From Lingula anatina (Eukaryota; Brachiopoda; Lingulata; Lingulida; Lingulidae), in assembly GCF_001039355.2 (NCBI RefSeq), contig NW_019775447.1, positions 768,722 to 792,029 of the forward strand: a stretch of 23,308 nt of DNA, written 5' to 3'. A program made the position numbers and the translations under genes. Positions 9,401 through 21,400 of this stretch are shown here, in pieces (the stretch's first letter is position 1; each line of letters starts with the position of its first letter). The notes under the pieces were generated by a model, which saw only the letters and a program-made list of their open reading frames with translations, did not search any database and was not told where the DNA came from.

Positions 9401-12400
9401 CAAGTAACTATTTCTAAGTTAATGCATGCAGAATGAATATATTTACAACAAAGCAAGGAAAAAATCCTCCACCACTAATAAAAAAAATAACAGTTGGCAT
9501 GCAACATATAACTGTTCCCTGAATTTTAACATTTTTCCTTAATTAAGACCAATCCCTAAAACATTTTGAACACATAAGAACAAAAAACAAAAAATGACGC
9601 TTTCAAATAAAAAACCCATCTAATCAAAAAAATTCTTAAACATATCAATAATCTGACCACTAAAAATCCATTTCAACTCAACTAAAATTGTATTATTCTA
9701 TATATTATTACTTGAATGAATTTAATACATAAAATGAATAATTAAAAAATATATTTCAAAAACACTAGCTTTTGTTCATCATCAAAAAATGGAAAAATAT
9801 TAAATGAAGTTTTTCAGTCCTGTTAAAACAGTGTATTGAAATTTGTGACATATATTTGTAATATACAGACTTACTGCGCTATCATCAAACATATTGAGTA
9901 GATTAGTGAGTAAAGCCCTGCGATGAGATCTGTTCCCCCTGATCAGCGTGTATAGGAACGCACAGAGGGCAGTGGGATTGTCCTCATCACGGATTCCACG
10001 GATAGGTTCATAAAGGTCAGCCTGCAGCAGCTGCTGAAGTCTGTAAGACATTTTGATCCCTGCAAGTGCCTTCATCTAAAATACAATCATCATTTCAATT
10101 ATTTTTCTTTCATACATTAAATCTAAACGCATTTAGTTTTCCATGAGGGCTTTCACCTGTAATAAGAGATAAATTAAAAATCATAAAGAAATGTGGGATA
10201 ATATGATTATAAATAAACTAATCAGTAAACAAATATCTTCACATGCATATAGAAGCACTTACATGTACAAATCCTGGATATTTCTTGTCAATTTCCTGCA
10301 TCTGCTGATCTGCTTTCAAACGTATATTAGCCTCACAATCTGTGCTCATGCTGATTAGGTACGGCATACACTGAAATATAACGTTACCCAAGTTTTACAG
10401 CAGGCAGTAATTACCAATGTACATTAAGTTAATCTTTCATAACTCTTGAGTATGTATACTGCATTCCCTTGAGAGATGAAATTACCAGGCCCTTAAATGA
10501 TCATAAAACTGATAATGTACATTTGCCGAGGAGATTTTTAAAATTAAATAGCACTTTCTGCAAATTAAACAACCCAAATATGTAGACCAAAATACATTAT
10601 TTACTCTTATCTGGTGTAAGTAATTTACCTGTACAGGATGGACAAGTCCCTGCTTCAAGATCAAGGATATGACTGTCAGTGCTGTTATGCGAACTTGGAA
10701 CTGTGGGTGGAAGAAAGACTCCAAACACTGTTTTAGGTACAGCTGCATAATTGTACTGGCCATGCTGAAGGAAACAAACAAGTCATAAAAAAACAATTTT
10801 CTATACATACACTGCTACTTTCTCAAATCAAAAATACAGAAGATCATCAATTAATGTATGATATTCAAACAAACATTAAGTTGCTGTGATTGACAATTTT
10901 GAACTAGAAACTCTGCTAACCCAGATTCAGCCAATCCCATTTCCTTGAGATCTTCCTTTTTGGCAACTTTTCTCCCTGAAATACAAATTCAATTCTTTAC
11001 AATCTTAAGAACAGTATAAAACTGACAAATATTGAAAGATGCCAGAATTATTTGCGCATCTGCCCATTAAAACAGATGTGACTAAAATCAATTAGTATAC
11101 TCCAACCTTCCCAGCATGTCTTTTCACATGGAAGTATGGTTATGTAAAACAAAAGACTTTATTTTCATCTGTCTGCAAAAACAGTCTTTATTTTAAAAGC
11201 ATGGAAATTATTTTAATGATTTTTTAAACTGACCAGCTACTTACATTCTGCATCAGCCTTTTGCATTTTATCTTCCTCCTCTGTGAGGTAATGCTGAAGG
11301 TTCCTTAGCACCTGGTTCTTTAGTTTGACCGGGGCATCTCTGTAGGTGAGCAGACCATGGTACACCTGCTTCAGTGTAGTCCCTAACATGAAGTCATAGT
11401 AACGAATGCACATGTAACCTAGGAAAAGGAAGAACTGGTATGTAATTTATGAACATTAGAAAAATTTGGAGAGAAAGAGATTTCATATACAAGCAGTATT
11501 CCTTAACTTATGATGTAGCAATGCTACACAATACACAAGCTCACTAACACAAACAAATTTATTGTTCTGAAAAAGAAAAGTTATTAGTTCCCTTTTACTA
11601 TAATGTTGAAAGATTTTAAAGCAATAATAACTCTTCCTTTGAGATTCAAAATTCCGCATGAAATACATTGTAAACAACGCATGGAAATATATTCTATTGT
11701 ATTTTACCACTAAAACGGCCGTTATTGTAGTAAAACTAAAATCTGTGCTTGTCAATAGGGCTTTCGATGCCTTTCTTCCCGGTCGTCAAGGCATCCGTTG
11801 CTAATGACGTAAGGGTGTCACGCGGATTCTCGCGTTCATTCGAGACCAAAATAACATGGCGCCAAACGCGTTGATGCAGACGCAGATGTAAGTTGCAAGT
11901 TTTTGTACAGTGCGTCGGATAACGAAAAGCCCAGAATGGCACACATTGTGGATATAAATGCATTTTTAACAAAAAGACGAATATATCTCATGAATCTTAT
12001 ATAGTGTTGTTGTCTGCTTTTCCCGCGGTTTTAAGTAGGTCACCAGTGACTATGCAATCTCAGAGAGGGCTCCGTCAGTTAAAATCTCTTAAGAGATTTT
12101 AACAAAAAACCGTACGTTTAGGAAAAAAACCCTGGATTAACTTTGAATGCAGGAATGGGGTCATTGACCATTGGCAAGTACGGGAAAATTGCCGTTTTTT
12201 CCAGGAAAATCCAATTTTTGGCCAAAACGAAGAGTTATTATGACTTTAAGACCAGTTAACACCAAAACATGCAAGATGCATCTTTCATATGCTTCTGAGC
12301 ATACTCACCAACTCCAGTCAATGCTTTGTGTTTTACATCTTCATCTTCATGGCTTATAAAATACATTAGGACATCAAACACTCTGTCTTTAACACAGGCC

Positions 12401-15400
12401 TACAACAAATAATGCATCATGTTACCCTTAATGATAAATCTGTATGACAGATGAGTTATATTGATTACCATGCTCTCTCAATTCATTTTGTCAACAAGAC
12501 AAGCAAATAAACCAAAACTATTATACAACATAAAGATATACCTTAGTCTCTCCCATTTCCTTGGCATCAAAATCAAAGTGTCGGCACAGCAATCCAACTG
12601 TGAATAGAGCCCTCAGTAAAGTTGGCTTGCTGTTATCCAATGCTGGATTCTTGGGATTGTTTTTGTGTTCTGTCATGATCTTACACAGAACACCTGCAAT
12701 ATAGAAAATATTTTGACAAACTCTCCTGCTATTCAGATGGTAATGAAGCAAACTTGTTGGTGAATGAGACTAGGCACTGTTTTACTGTAACTACTGTCAG
12801 ACAAGAATAAAAACTAAAGATTATTTGTATTCCACCTATTGGCTGTGCTGAAATGAGGTAATTGACTGTCATGATTATGTCCATACTGTCATATCATGAT
12901 ACATATATGACAAGAAAGGTGCAAACTTACCAAAGAACTTCTGAAAGCAATCTCTGACTAGCTTGTAGTTATGGGACACAAGGTTTATTACTGATCCAAG
13001 GCAACTCACACAGCTCTGCACAACCTGAACCAATGGAAACAATTTTTTATACGTGAAATACAAGCAGACATCAACAGAAAGTATACCTAATTACAGAAAG
13101 TAATGCCTAAGTATAAACATATATATATGAAGACTCAAAACTGACCACTGGCATGGATCTATATTCTTTGTAGAACTACATGTGGTGGTTGGCACAATAA
13201 AAAAACTTATATGGAGTCTCCTACCATCATGCCATGTTTGAGCACCAGTTTCATCATGTCTTCCTCCAGCTGTGCTAGGAAGCCTTCACTGGGATGTTCC
13301 ATTAATGGGACTACCAACTCTAACACTCTAGCAATATAGTGGAGCACCATATAGTCACCCTGAGTCTGAAAATACAAACCAAACAAAATATGTTAGCATG
13401 CACAGGTAATACAGAAAGATTATCTAGGGCTAACAATTAGAAGGGATATTTGATGATAGTCCCACAACTAAAATGCTATCATAAAATATCTTAAGGCTCT
13501 GTCACACCTATCGTATAGAGGTAAGTATAAGTATCATATGTGAAATCAATTATATGCACAACTTTGAAATCACCCTTTTTCCATCAAAGGAGAATTAATA
13601 TATAAGCAGGGGATGAAATTGTTTTTGAACATGCTCAAAACATTAATCTCCTTCTCCATATGCAAACGCACATAAATGTTTGTCTGCATACTCAAGATGG
13701 AAATGACAAAAATATAAACTTTCTTGCATTTGTCTGCTTATGAGCAATTTTTTTAATTTGTTAGTGCTACCTGCTATAGTGTGACAGTACCTTTAACAGA
13801 TACATTAACCCAAAGACTGCTTCCTGTATTGTGCTGTTACCTGACTGTGTAACATTCAACACAAATGGACTGACTTACACTGCATTTGATATCCAAGTAT
13901 GGCTGTAATGTTTCTGCATGTTGCACCACCATGTCAGGTTTGATCTTGCAGAATAGGTATAATGTTGATAGACAAGCTACTAGCCTTTGACTGCTGGTCA
14001 CTTTACCCTCAGTAAGTTCTGAAAATAGCAATATCAGTCATTTATTACAGTAATAAAGATACTGAAAATTTGAAATATTACTTAATGCTATTTTAATGCT
14101 TAATTAAATGTCTTAACAGACCAACTTACCCACAGCCTTTGCTTCCAATTTGAGGACATTTTCTACCAGACAGTCAATTATCTGTCTACACGACTTTTCC
14201 ACTGGACCAAAGGCATGATCTGCCTCTTTTTTCAGGAGCTGCAATTGTAAACATCAATGCAAAATAATAAACTTTTTTTAATTCCTACCTTCAAACATTT
14301 TATTTTAAGTCATATTACTCTTACTTGGTGAATGGATATCAAATTATTACCAGTGCTTGATCCCAGTAATCATAGCTTCCTGGTTTCAATGTGGTGTGCA
14401 TACTGGGATAGCATGGTTAACTTTTATCAACCCATTCTTTCAAATAGCAATTTCTTTAAGGGGCGAGATAGTGCTAAGTGTACTTAATTATGACATGACC
14501 ATAAACATAAGTCTCAACAAGGAAATGTACTTACATTGCCAAGGAGGGTTTCAAACCATTCATAACCTGAGTCTTTGCATGCAGCAACCTATTTCCGGTG
14601 AGGAAAAAGATAAAGAGATGGTAAATTGGCGATTAACAGGTGCAAGAACACAATTCTTACTTATTGACAGCTACTTCTACTTTTATAATGCAGTACTAGC
14701 ACAGTTTGTTTGAGTTTGTGTCTTATAATACCAGAAAAAATTTTGCTAGATGATACATTTAGCTTTTATTTACTTAAACATGGAACATTCAGGATACTTA
14801 AAATCTGATTAACACTAGAAGATGGAAAACCATTGAACTAATAATTCTTGACAGCATAAGTTATGTCAGAGCAGACTCTTACCACATCTGTAATGTTCAA
14901 TACTTTGGTGAGTAGCTTGTGTGTGTCTCGATCTCTAACTACTGTGAACCACATGTTCTGGAACACTTCATTCACAAGTTTCTGGGGGGAAATATAATAC
15001 AAGTCTTTAATAAAATTTTGGAAGAAAATTTATCAATGTGACCAAACACTTCTTTTAAGCCACATCTTTTTCTTTTTTGAATATTCCTTCATCAAAGTGC
15101 ACTAGGTATACAAATAGAGCATTGGTGTTATTTTCACTTATCCAGATATCTTTTAAATTATGTAGACAACTTTTCATAAAAAAGCATGAAAATATCAAAC
15201 CTTCAAAAAAATAAAATAATAATTTTAATAACTATTACTGTGTGTGCATATTGTATGACATAATGTCTGGAGCAGAATAACACCTATTTTACCATAAAAC
15301 ATGAGCAACTTTTTCTGAGTGAAATTAATTTTCAGTATGATTTACCTTTATTCCTTCTTCATCATTGATTCTCCTGATCATCTTGACACACATCTCTGGG

Positions 15401-18400
15401 ATTTTGCTGAAGTCTGGTTGTTCTGTGCATATATCTCTGAATATTTTGATGACTCGTTTTCTCACACTGATCCCAGTGTCCTTAAAGATAATAAACCATG
15501 AGATTTAAGTAAAACTGAATTTACAAAACTGATTTAAATTTCATAGTAATTGCTACCATTTACCAGCTTAATTCAAATCAATTTTGTAAACAAGTTCTTT
15601 TAGTCTTAAAAATTTAATATTTTAAAAACACTATTTACTATAAATTCATTGAATTACACGGTCACAGTGTGAAGCATACTTACCAAAATCCTATCAGACA
15701 ACATTTCATAATACTGTGTAGTGAGCTCTGGACGGATGAGGATGAACTTGCCCACCAGTTCCACAGCTGCCTCTCTCACTGATGTAGACTGATCCAAGAA
15801 CCTGCCATGCACTCCTCTTTGCATATCAGGCTGAAATACAAAGACAAAGTTACACTTTGTATAACAAAGCATATCATGTTAATTGACCTTTGGATTATGT
15901 GCCAGTCTATCATATTTTAGTTGCTGCAACATGCCAACTTACTCGTGCCAGAATCCCAGGATCTGCCTCTACCACAGCAGTCAAACACTTCATTGCTTTG
16001 GTTCTAACTGCTACAGCAGTCTCACATAAGACTTTTAAAATCTGAAATTAAGAAAAACATACATCAAAATTAAAGAGTTTTAATGTACACTTTGTATGTT
16101 ATATACTATAAACCAATGCATTACTTTGTAAAAATATAACATTTAAGAATGAGCTGATGTAACATATAACCAGAAATCATACTTGGCATTATAGAACTCT
16201 TATATCCCAATCACTGAATCACTCACCTGAGTCAGATAGACATCAAAACTCTGTGAAAAAGGGCGTGTGGAAGCAAGATACCTGGCCACCAGGCAGGCAC
16301 TGTCATAATCTAACTTACTTGATACTGACCTAAAACAACAATTGATACCTGCATATTTACAAGTACTAAAGCGAAGTATGAAAATATTCAGTTATGTCTG
16401 TAAACCATTATTATTATTATTAAGAGATGTTTGTTAAATTTTGAACAGCAAAGCCACACACCTTGAAAAGGAAGATGAATCAGGGGTTATTTGAGAGAAC
16501 AAAAACTGCTTCCTCCTTTCAGCCATTTGGAGTGCTTCTGAGGTTTTTTGAACTTCATCAGCAAGACTTGTTTCTGGCTCATCATCGCTATCATCTGTAT
16601 CATCTTCATTTGTTTTCTTCTGATGCCCAGCTTGTACAATTTTTTCTGCTTCTGTTGTGGCATCCCTTATCCACTGTGCTATTAGGAAGTTTCTTGAAAA
16701 CTGAAGAAAATAAGAAAGTACAATTTATAAACTCTGTTAAGTACCCAAAACTATCACTGACTGTTATAATATCCCCTAAGTGTGGTTTCATAGGGATAAA
16801 TGCAAGATAAACGAGAAAGAAATTTCTATGGCAGTGACTTAATGGCTACACAAAAATAATGTCAGGCACATATAAAATTCATGCTGATCAAATAAATGTT
16901 ATTCCTCACTCTTTGTGTTATTATTTTTTGTTCTATGGTCTTATTTGGCCTTGAAAGGAAGGTGAAGGTAAACCAAATTATGCATTATCTACATAAGACA
17001 ACTGTGCCAGACCAGACTGCTTCCACAGACAGATTAGAGTGGATCCTGGTCAAATAAACCATCCAATTCAGAGCACAAAAAAATTGAGTCATATGACATT
17101 GTAGTTTAAATTTTTGCTAATATGAATTTCTATAAAATAATGCTATGAAACAAAAAGCTGTTAAAACAAGCTTTCATTGATATCCAACATGTTGGTATAT
17201 CTTGGTTGGTGAAGAAGATAGTCACGTTTCTGGCATTTTGTTTTATCAACAATAAAATCTNCTGTTAAAACAAGCTTTTCATTGATATCCAACATGTTGG
17301 TATATCTTGGTTGGTGAAGAAGATAGTCACGTTCCTGGCATTTTGTTTTATCAACAATAAAATCTGAACTAAGAATTTTAAGAAAAATTGCTGGCAGGGT
17401 TTTGGAGTACTAAACAGATTTTTCAGTTTTTACCCCAAAATCGTAATTAAACGTTATCCGTACAATGAAATATGTGTAAATGTTAATTAATTTAGTCGCT
17501 GAACACTGAAGATTAATTTATTACCCAATAGAATGTATGTAAGGCAGTAAATAAGGAATTTTGGGCAAAGGGTGACAATATCCTTAAGAATTAGACCTGT
17601 ATATTACAATTTGCAGCTTTAACAGTATCACTATTTGGTAAATATGGGGCTTCCACTACAGTAATGCAAACAAAATAAGTCAAAATGTGCAAAAACTTTG
17701 GTAGAAATTATCTGATTGTGCTAAGTTTAAACCCAGACTCCATTTTGCCATTAAAATTCCAAAAAAAAAATATTGTTTAATAGTCACAGATCGAAGGAGT
17801 ATGAAGAAAATGAAGAAAAGTGTTTGCTAATAAATCAAATTTCATGAGCTAATTTGTTTCAAACAATGTCAAAAAATCCAATTACACACATTCAGTTTTT
17901 ACTTCAATCTCAAATATGTATAAATCCACCAGTGAAAGTTGTAAACACTGAAAATCCTGAAAACTTAGCTTGCAATTTCCTATGGCATTTGGACCATATG
18001 AAAAATAAAATGATCAAAATGAAGACTGAAAAGCCTGAAATCAGGCATAATCCTGAAAACCTTCACCCGTTTATCTGCCCATAAAACTCAAATAGGAAAC
18101 TCATAAATTAATTTTTCCTGCAATCAAAAGTTATTTTCTGCTTCATCTTAATGCTAATCAACATTTCTATTTTTCTAAGAGCATTGGCCATTAAACAATC
18201 TAAGGTTTCATTACTTAAGGTGCATTCCCAGAGATTTAGATCGATCCAGAGATTTAGATTTAGATCAACCTAACTCCTTGGGGGTTCACGCTAAATTGCA
18301 GTCAGCCAAGTGCGCACCATAATTAATTACCCCCTTACAGCTTTTAGTAGGTGGGACAGACGCTGATAGTAATCTAGTGAGACTCCCCACTTGGACAGAT

Positions 18401-21400
18401 CGATCTAAAATCTATGGGAATGGGGTCTTGGTTTAAGATGACTTTTGCGTTTAAATACTCAGGGCTAATATATTTCCAGTACTGCACATTCACAAAATGT
18501 CCATTAGCTTTGCTCCCAGACAGTGATCTGACATTAATGATACTGAAAGCAATTATTCACATTTCAATAGGCAATACCATTAATCAAATTAATACATAAT
18601 CAAGTAATGATGATTGTTTCACTGGCAGTTCAGGAACAAACTTTCTGTTTTGTTAATTTGAATTGTGCAGCACTTACCAGGACTGCAGGGTCACTGTGTC
18701 TGTTGGCAGCTAAATAATCCAGTAATGCTTTCTGTAGGGTCTGGATCTGGTCTCCAGCTTCCACCTGGAATCCAAACACAACTGGTCAACTAAGTTTTTA
18801 AAGAAATTTTCAAGACAATTGAGACAATTTCAAGACAATTTCATGAATGGGTCTTCCATGTGATAACATCAATGATACAAAAATTTGATTGCTTGGCAGC
18901 AGATGCAATATTTTGATCAACGTACAACTGCAGCACTTATGTTACATTCAAACTTGTATTAGAGTGTATTTCAGAAAAAAAGTACTTACAAGTGGTGATT
19001 TCCGGCCATTACTTGAATCATCATCGCTAATATTGTTGATCTGTTTAAGAAAATTTCACTTAATTAAAGAGATCATAATTATTGTAAATAGTTTTTATGT
19101 CCAGCAATATCAAATAAACAGATCAGCATTGTGCTTCTGTTTCTTTTAAATTTAAAGATAAAAGATCATTTTTTATTATCTGGGAATACCAGAAGCCACT
19201 GTAACTATTGCAATAATCATAATCTGACAAATCTATAAAAATTGCAAGAGAGTATCCACATCTAGAAACAACTATCAGTTTCCCTCAAATATTTCTCAGA
19301 AATCTAAAAGAGAAAGCACACAAATCATTGGCCTCATTAAATATCTCCTCTTCTCTGTCTACGAGTCTTTTCAATAAACAGATTTAACCCATTCCATGTG
19401 AAAAGAGGGCCTCAAGAGATTTCCAGAGATTAAAAAATACTCCCAGTTAAAGAAACAAGATGGCTTTTGAGCAGGTTAGCTTTAACTGTGTAAGTAGGCA
19501 CTGAGAATTAGAAAGTTGTAGTGCTGAGCTTGAGCATCATCCACAGTCCGAAGTTGAAGTTATGGTAAAATCAGTGGTTAAATGTAGAGAAAAACTGGAC
19601 ACCCTCAAAGGCCACATAATTGACCTATCACTGTCAGTCAATCATTGGTAACTCTAAGCCAATCAGAGTACTGTATTTTTCTCACCCAATTCAACCTTAT
19701 AACCAGCTGACTGCAATTTTTCAACACAAACAGCATGCTCAGTACTCTATTAGAGCAATAGTCTGTGCAAATGTTTGAAAAGTGACAATGAGTTTCTTAC
19801 TGTCAGATAGTTGCTACCAGGAATGATTTACTCTTTTTCAACATTAAGTTTTGAGATACATTTTCAAGATGTGAATGCTGATATTCCACAGAAGGCAGTG
19901 GCCATTTACCATCAAACCAACTGTTTCAAAAAATTTTCAGAGTGTTGTTAATGTTTACACTTATAGTATAGATCACAATATAATAATCTTAACATCTTAA
20001 CAATACTGTTACATCAGGAGTATGATTTTTTATAAAAACCTAATCACAGGAAAGGGACTGAACATGTACACTTCAGAAAATTAAAGGTTTTCCCTGATGC
20101 AGGAATAAATGCCCACACACTCAGAAGTCTGATGCCAATCCTACTCCATTCCCCCATAAATATCACACCAAATTTCGTGATCTCTATCATGTAACATGAT
20201 TAATATATCTGAGTGGGTTGAAAGAAAAAAAGAACTACATGCATCAACTTTTCCCCTTTAATAAATGTTACAGCTACCAAGGAGCATTTCATGGAGCGTG
20301 TCCCATAAGATTGATAAGATTCAATTTAATTTTGATAGTGTAGCTGGTTAATTGTATCAGAAGATTGTTTTGGTTGAGTAAGAATTAATGGCCTGTCAAA
20401 TCCATATTAGTGCTCCCCACTAATGAGACTCCTTCCTCTAGGGAGTGGAGATATCATGAAACCTTTCATTCTGCAAGTCATTTGGCTTTCCCTCAAGACC
20501 TTAAACCATCACATGAAGCATTGGGTTTATTACCCAAATGCTCTATTCTCTAGGAGGATTATCATTTCATCACTTTTTGTACCATTAACAGGACATAACT
20601 TGACAAGTAGATACAATCAAGGCTCTTCTGGTCAATATATATTGCTTCTCAAACTACAAAACCAATTTACAGCTAGAACTTCAAGTGGTCACACTGGAAA
20701 TTTTATTTTTCCCTATCAATAAGTCTAACCTGCAGATAAAACCAACCTGCAGATAAAACCAGCCAGCGAGTCATTCGAGAAATTCCACTCCTGTCAACAA
20801 CTAGAGGTTTTACAGGTAGGTTGTACTGAACATTTCATGTTTTCTATCCACAAGACTGAACTACAGATAAATGAGACTCAAGTGGATTCTGATTGTACTG
20901 AAAAATTCAGGTTTTCTATCAAATATTTTGAGGAACAACAGCAAGGTTTATTGGACAAAAATTCAGCAAGACAGAACTATAGGTAGAAGTGAGCCAAGTG
21001 GGTTGTACTAGAAATTCCCCGCTTTCTATCAACAGCTAAGAGTTGTACAAGTGGGTTGTAGTGACACAACTAGAAATTTCAAGGATCTAAATTGTTTGTT
21101 TGAAATTGTTATTTTTGAAAAAAAAATTCTAGATGCTAACCTCCAAGTCATTAACAATGAAAGACTGTAACAACACAAGACTGACTTGCAGATTACTTGA
21201 ATAATTTTTAATGAACAGCAATTCTTTTCCATTCATTATGAAAATTGTTGTGTGACTGAGCCACTGAGAGAGATGATCCAAGGAAAACGACACCAATCAG
21301 ATGATCACTTCTGGAGAACTAGGCTATTACTATGAAATAAAAGGAACGTGCAGTGATCTAGAATAACATATTCTAGGCCAAGAGAGGAAAGCTGCTAACC

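Larger units (their letters stand above)
11419..12308 (-). other. NIPBL: NIPBL intron with CpG-rich patch
   Basis: An 890-bp intron whose middle part is strikingly richer in CpG than the surrounding AT-rich DNA. It holds the promoter-like patch (11755-12030) and the perfect palindrome (12078-12103). Confidence 0.8.
16701..18677 (-). other. NIPBL: NIPBL intron (2.0 kb) with N gap and MITE-like element
   Basis: Holds the 104-bp duplication around an N at 17261 and the inverted-repeat element at 18223-18422. The rest is AT-rich without a recognisable gene. Confidence 0.7.

Noticed and set aside
11736-11972. 78-codon minus-strand frame in the CpG-rich patch
   Set aside because: It is not bounded by splice sites of the right phase for NIPBL, and the flanking NIPBL exons join without it.
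14357-14713. 118-codon plus-strand open frame
   Set aside because: It is antisense to the conserved 14535-14588 NIPBL exon, with no recognisable domain, signal peptide or flanking gene signals.
17854-18084. 76-codon plus-strand frame with recurring CCTGAAA words
   Set aside because: Intronic, low complexity, no splice or promoter context and no similarity I recognise.
18811-18842. Repeated caagacaatt words
   Set aside because: A short imperfect local duplication with no further structure; noted only as simple-sequence variation.
20423-20722. 99-codon plus-strand frame within the large intron
   Set aside because: It runs straight into the minisatellite and has no gene-like features; probably chance.
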